Positions 59,076 through 64,000 of a DNA stretch of 64,000 bases are shown in pieces (positions within the stretch are counted from its first letter, which is position 1; each line of letters starts with the position of its first letter). The notes below the pieces were generated by a model that had not been told where the DNA came from, searched no databases, and was given only the letters and a program-made list of their open reading frames with translations. The stretch is from Deltaproteobacteria bacterium (GTDB lineage: Bacteria > Lernaellota > Lernaellaia > JACKCT01): assembly GCA_027493875.1 (NCBI GenBank), contig JAOSJX010000001.1, forward strand, positions 372,001-436,000, written 5' to 3'. A program made the position numbers and the translations under genes.

Positions 59076-61022
59076 TCCGCACCCCGAAAGCGCATCGTCA
59101 ATTCATAGACGCCTTCCTCGCGCCGGCGGGAAAGATCGAAGCCGGCGTTTTCGAACAGGCGCATCATGGGCTCGTTGTCGACCAGGACCTCCGCGGTGAA
59201 GCCGAGCAAGCCCTGGCGCTTGGCGAGGAACGTGATGTACGCCAGCAGTTGCGTGCCGATGCCGCGATTTTGATGGTCGTCGCGCACGACGAAAGCGACC
59301 TCGGCGGTGTGCGTTTCCTCGTCCGTGCCGTATTGGCCGATCGCGATCACGGTTTCCTGTCCGGTTTTCTCGTCGGTGACCGTCGCGAGCAGAATCATCT
59401 GGCGGGTGTAGTCGATGACGACGAACTCCTGAAGGCGTTCGTGGGGCATGTCTTTGCGCCGCGAAATGAAACGGCGGTAGATGCTTTGGTCCGTGAGCGA
59501 ATAGAAGAAATCCTTGAGCAGCCCTTCGTCGGACAAGCGTACCGGGCGGACCAGATACGGCGTGCCGTCGCGCATGTCGCGCCGGGTTTCCAGGTGGACC
59601 GGATATTCGCCGCGCTTGCCGGGGATGAACGCCTGGTCCTTGTAAATCAGGTTGTGCTTTTTCGCCTCCTGCACCAGATGCGGCCGGAATTTCGGGTGCG
59701 CGATGGCGATGAGCGCCATGGCGCGTTCGCGGATATTTTTGCCGTGCAGATAGGCGATGCCGTATTCGGTGACGACGTAGTGGAGATCGCCGCGCGTGAG
59801 CGTGACGCCCGCGCCGTAATCGAGCAGCGGAACGATGCGCGACACCTGCCCCTCCTCCGCGGTGGAGGGCAGCGCCAGAATCGATTTGCCGCCGGGCGCG
59901 AGCGCGGCGCCGCGCATGAAGCCGGCCTGCCCGCCGATGCCGGAAAAAAAAGCGCGTTCCGAGCGATTCCGCGGAGGACTGGCCGGTCAGGTCGATCTGG
60001 AGCGCCGAGTTGATGGCGACGAAATTTTCGTGGCGGGCGATGTTGAGCGGATTGTTCGTAAAATCCACCGTGCGGAATTCCACAGCGGGATTGTCGGGAG
60101 AAAGCGGTAGGTTTCCGCGTGGCCCATGCAGAACGCCGCGACGGTTTTATAGCGGTTGACGGTCTTGCGCGAGTTGTCGACGACGCCGAGTTTCATGAGC
60201 TCGGTGAGGCCGTCCGAGAACAATTCCGTGTGAACGCCGAGATGTTTTTTTGCCGCGCAGGCTCGCGAGAATCGCGTTGGGCATGGCGCCGTAGCCGACC
60301 TGGATCGTATCGCCGTCCTCGACGATGCGCGCGACGTGGCGGCCGATTTCCTTGGCGATGTCGTCGGGCGCGCTGGCCTCGAACTCCAGAAGCGGCTCGT
60401 CGTGCACCACCGCAAAATCGATTTCGTCCATCGCGAGAAAGGAATTGCCGAGCGTGCGCGGCATGCGCGGGTTGATCTGCGCCACGACGATTTCCGCGGA
60501 CTTGGCCGCGGCGCGGACGATATCCACGCTGACGCCGAGGCTGAGAAATCCGTGCTCGTCGGGCAGCGAGGTCTGAATCAGGGCGACGTTGACGGGCACG
60601 AAGCCGCGCTCGAATTGGGCCGGAACCTCGGAGAGAAAAATCGGTTCGTAGTCCGCCGCGCCGGCGTTGACCGCGTCGCGGGCGTTGCGCCCGATGAAAA
60701 AGGCGTTGAGCCGGAAGTTCCGGCGGAATTTCTCCTCGGCGTACGGCGCGACGCCGAGCGTCCACACCTGGAGGACCTCGGCGTCGAAAAACGCCTTGGG
60801 ATTCGCCTCGATGTACTCGATGAGGCTCCGGACCAGAAACTGCGGTTCCCCGCAGGCGGTGCTCACGAAAATGCGGTTTCCGGGACGAATGCGCTCGAAG
60901 ATGCGGGCCGGGGGGACGAACTTCTCCGGAAACTTTTTTTGCAGGGTTTCGAGGTGTTGCGCGCGGGTGGTCTGCAAGGCGTTGCCCCTCGCCTCTTCTA
61001 CCCTATTTCGGGGTTTCGGCAC
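59072..61022 (-). CDS. acetyl-CoA hydrolase/transferase fused to GNAT acetyltransferase
   Basis: About 650 aa. Residues 1-440: CoA-transferase family (RIRPGNRIFVSTACGEPQFL; VALIQTSLPDEHGFLSLGVS; GYGAMPNAILASL; VAINSALQIDLTGQ; GAALAPGGKSILALPST; VVTEYGIAYLHGKNIRERA). Residues about 470-640: GNAT fold (VRPVRLSDEGLLKDFF; VAFVVRDDHQNRGIGTQLL with the acetyl-CoA-binding R/Q-x-x-G-x-G/A loop; NEPMMRLFENAGF). Indels at 60246 (T-run), near 60085 and 59945 (A-run). The start is uncertain: GTG is given, a TTG at LQTTRAQHLETL is possible. The fusion could couple acyl-CoA level to protein acetylation. Confidence 0.82.
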
Positions 61023-61074
61023 AACCCCGAATGACGTGGTGCGTCATAAAAACGGCTTGATAAAAATCAAGTGG

Positions 61075-62150
61075 TTACGTTGAGTTATCGGCTTCGTCCT
61101 TCTCGAGAGCGTGAACAACGTCACGGATTTCCTGCGCTCTTTCCTTGGGGCAGACGAAGGTGACGTCCGGCGTGTGAACGACGATGAGATCGGACACGCC
61201 GAGAGTAACGATTTTCCCCTGGCGCGCCGCCAGAATATTCCCCGTGCTGTCGATGGCGCGCGCGTCGCCGGACGCCGCATTGCCGTGCTCGTCGGGCGGG
61301 TGCACCTCGGGCAGGGAGAGATAGCTGCCCACGTCGCTCCACCCGATTTCGGCCTCGATCGCGACGATCTTATGCGCCTTTTCCATCACGCCGTGATCGA
61401 TGGAGATCGCGGGGGAGCGTCGGGTAGATTTCGTCGAGCGCCTTGGCCAGGTCGTCGGGCTTCGCCGCGGGATCGATGCGCGAAAGGCCCGCCGCGAGAT
61501 CGGGCAGCAGCCGCTCGATCTCGGCGAGGATATTATGCGCGCGGAAGACGAAGACCCCCGAGTTCCACGCGAATTTTCCGCTCGCGACAAATTTTTCCGC
61601 CGTTTCGCGGTCGGGTTTTTTCGTGAAAGCGGTCGACGCGGCGGATCGAAAGGCCGCTGTCGTCGTCGATGCGTTCGCCGAGTTCCATGTAGCCGTAACC
61701 CGTTTCCGCGTAGCGCGGGGGAATGGCGAGCGTCACCACCGCGCCGTAGAACGCGGCGAGGCGGGCGGCGTGTTCCAGAATGCCACGAAAAGCGGGCTCG
61801 TCCGCGATGACATGATCCGCCGGCAGCACGGCCATCACGGCGTCGCGGTCGCGGTGCGACACAAGGCGCGCGGCCAGCCCGACGCACGGCGCCGTATTGC
61901 GTCCCGCGGGTTCGGCGAGCAGGTTGTCCGCCGTCAGCCACGGGACGCAGTCCGCGGTCGGGCCCAGCAGGTCGCGGCCCGTCACAATCAACGTGCGCTC
62001 CGGACCGACGAGCTTTTCCACGCGGCGCACCGTCCGCGCCAGCATGGGCTCGGTTCCGCCGATCGCCAGAAATTGTTTTTGGAAAGGACTTGCGGGACAG
62101 GGGCCAGAAGCGCGTTCCGCTTCCACCGGCCAGGATCACGGCATAGAGGC

Positions 62151-62154
<4 letters not shown>
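61075..62154 (-). CDS. manC: mannose-1-phosphate guanylyltransferase
   Basis: About 359 aa, the length of monofunctional GMPs. Makes GDP-mannose from mannose-1-phosphate and GTP for glycan synthesis. The GTG start overlaps the obg stop (GTGA), with GGAGGAG upstream. Signature AVILAGGSGTRFWPLSR, KQFLAIGG (family KQFL), LPADHVIAD, ETGYGYMELGE and VDRFHEKPD; C-terminal IGWSDVGSYLSL and GVSDLIVVHTPDVTFVCPK. Three indels (about 62090, 61618, 61410, all at homopolymers) break it. No isomerase domain follows. Confidence 0.85.
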
Positions 62155-63188
<1,034 letters not shown>

Positions 63189-64000
63189 TCACTCGGCCAA
63201 AGGAGCGCACGTGTACGCGACGTCGCCGTCCAAGCCCGGCGCCGCGTCTTTACCGGGCGGCGCCGCTTTGATCGCGCCGCCGTCGTCGATGTAGCCGAGG
63301 CTGCGCAGGCGTTCCACCATTTCCGGGCTCATCTCGATCTGATCGCCGACCTCCGCGCGGGTCACGACGTTCGCGTTCGCGAGAATCTCGCGGCACGCGA
63401 TGGTGTACCCCGGCTCCTCCGAAAAACGGCGCGCGCCAGCGGCGTCCGCGGCGAGATCGAAAGGAACAGAATCCGGGTGACGGCCGGCGTCGCCGACCGT
63501 GACTTTCGCCGCATCGCGCTCGCCGTCCACGAGCAAATCGAACTGGATTTTCGCGGTCTCCGGCTCGATGATAAAATGCACGCCGTTCGATCCGTCGGAA
63601 CCGAGGGCGAGAAAGTCGAGTTTACGCGCCTCTTTTTTCATCCCGAATTCTCGGCTGACGAGCTTGCGGTCCTTGTCCGTGTCGTAGATGACATCGTCCT
63701 TGAAGGCGGAGATGAACGAGCCGCCCGTGAGCACGGTGCCGAGGTAGTTGACGGGCGATTGTGTCCCCGCGAAGAGCAGCGAAAACAAGCGACGTTTCGC
63801 ATAACGCCCCGACGCCTCCAATTCCAGAAGATACGCCTTGGCGCGGTCCCGATCGGTTTCGACAAGATTATTCTTTTCGCGCGGATCGGCGTCGAGATCG
63901 TACAGCTCCATGCCGAACAAACGGCCCGAGAGACGGAACGGCGGCGTGTAGATGAACTTCCAACGGCCGTCGATGAGCGCGACGCGGTCCGGGCCCTGGC
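63189..64000 (-). CDS. sulfatase-family protein, C-terminal part (5' end outside window)
   Basis: The last 270 residues of a protein entering from the right edge. RVALIDGRWKFIYTPP followed by MELYDLDADPREKNNLVETD is the typical end of sulfatase/phosphoglycerol-transferase-type alkaline phosphatase superfamily enzymes. About 200 more residues follow that are not part of that core: SREFGMKKEARKLDF, IEPETAKIQFDLLVDG, and MSPEMVERLRSLGYID, the last resembling the usual sulfatase terminus. Catalytic residues lie outside the window, so activity cannot be judged. It ends nine bases before obg and is probably in the same transcript. Confidence 0.75.
   Translation of the reverse strand, partial: QGPDRVALIDGRWKFIYTPPFRLSGRLFGMELYDLDADPREKNNLVETDRDRAKAYLLELEASGRYAKRRLFSLLFAGTQSPVNYLGTVLTGGSFISAFKDDVIYDTDKDRKLVSREFGMKKEARKLDFLALGSDGSNGVHFIIEPETAKIQFDLLVDGERDAAKVTVGDAGRHPDSVPFDLAADAAGARRFSEEPGYTIACREILANANVVTRAEVGDQIEMSPEMVERLRSLGYIDDGGAIKAAPPGKDAAPGLDGDVAYTCAPLAE

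Overview
The window is high-GC DNA from a Gram-negative bacterium. It encodes lipoproteins, outer-membrane beta-barrels, an OmpA-family protein, a Pil-type pilus and trans-envelope motors. Lipoproteins with long Asp tracts after the lipobox, Lcl/DUF1566 domains, MopE-like metal-binding motifs and a motor cluster resembling the Myxococcus Agl-Glt/Nfs machine point to a deltaproteobacterium-like lineage (Myxococcota or a neighbouring phylum). The species cannot be named from sequence alone. No rRNA, tRNA or CRISPR array was recognised.

Reading quality matters. More than 50 one-base shifts interrupt otherwise well-conserved genes, many at A/T or G/C homopolymers, while other genes in the same operons are intact. 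I read these as assembly or sequencing indels. Interrupted genes are therefore given as single CDS spans with the break positions stated.

Layout. 1-3.5 kb: an Asp-rich lipoprotein running off the edge, an IS110-family transposase between palindromic repeats, a hypothetical gene, an Lcl lipoprotein and a REPIN-like inverted repeat. 3.5-9.3 kb: a ThDP-dependent enzyme, a PlsC-type acyltransferase, a PfkB kinase and a secreted OmpA-family protein with a terminator. 9.4-14 kb: three tandem paralogous secreted proteins (amidotransferase-like domain, MopE-like motif, Cys repeats, acidic linker, shared GGCC tail). 14-25 kb: a methyltransferase, a beta-barrel gene, then a nine-gene operon with one ExbB/TolQ-like and two ExbD/TolR-like proteins, two TonB-like proteins, periplasmic proteins, a lipoprotein and a second beta-barrel. 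The operon has a near-consensus promoter upstream and a bidirectional terminator downstream. 25-33 kb: an operon reading ftsE, ftsX, EnvC-like, S41 protease, divergent polysaccharide deacetylase, namZ and a twin-FHA membrane protein, i.e. septal peptidoglycan hydrolysis and muropeptide recycling.

33-35 kb: two signalling proteins (REC-PATAN-TPR and a stand-alone receiver) and a small membrane protein. 35-39.5 kb: an apparent defence operon (96-aa protein, MmeI-type restriction-methylation enzyme, DUF3800 protein) behind a strong promoter, next to a 700-bp gene-free stretch packed with palindromes. 40-47 kb: an alpha/beta hydrolase, a TPR protein, membrane proteins, a repeat-rich lipoprotein, an orphan secretin N-domain protein, a PilZ protein and an alkyltransferase-like protein. 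47-55 kb: a type IV pilus locus pilB-pilT-pilC-pilS-pilR-pilA with a sigma-54 promoter at pilA, the expected target of PilSR. 55-64 kb: a tightly packed operon from a sulfatase fragment through obg, a mannose-1-phosphate guanylyltransferase, an acetyl-CoA hydrolase-GNAT fusion, an ADP-forming acyl-CoA synthetase and a Pta-like DRTGG protein to a second Lcl lipoprotein.
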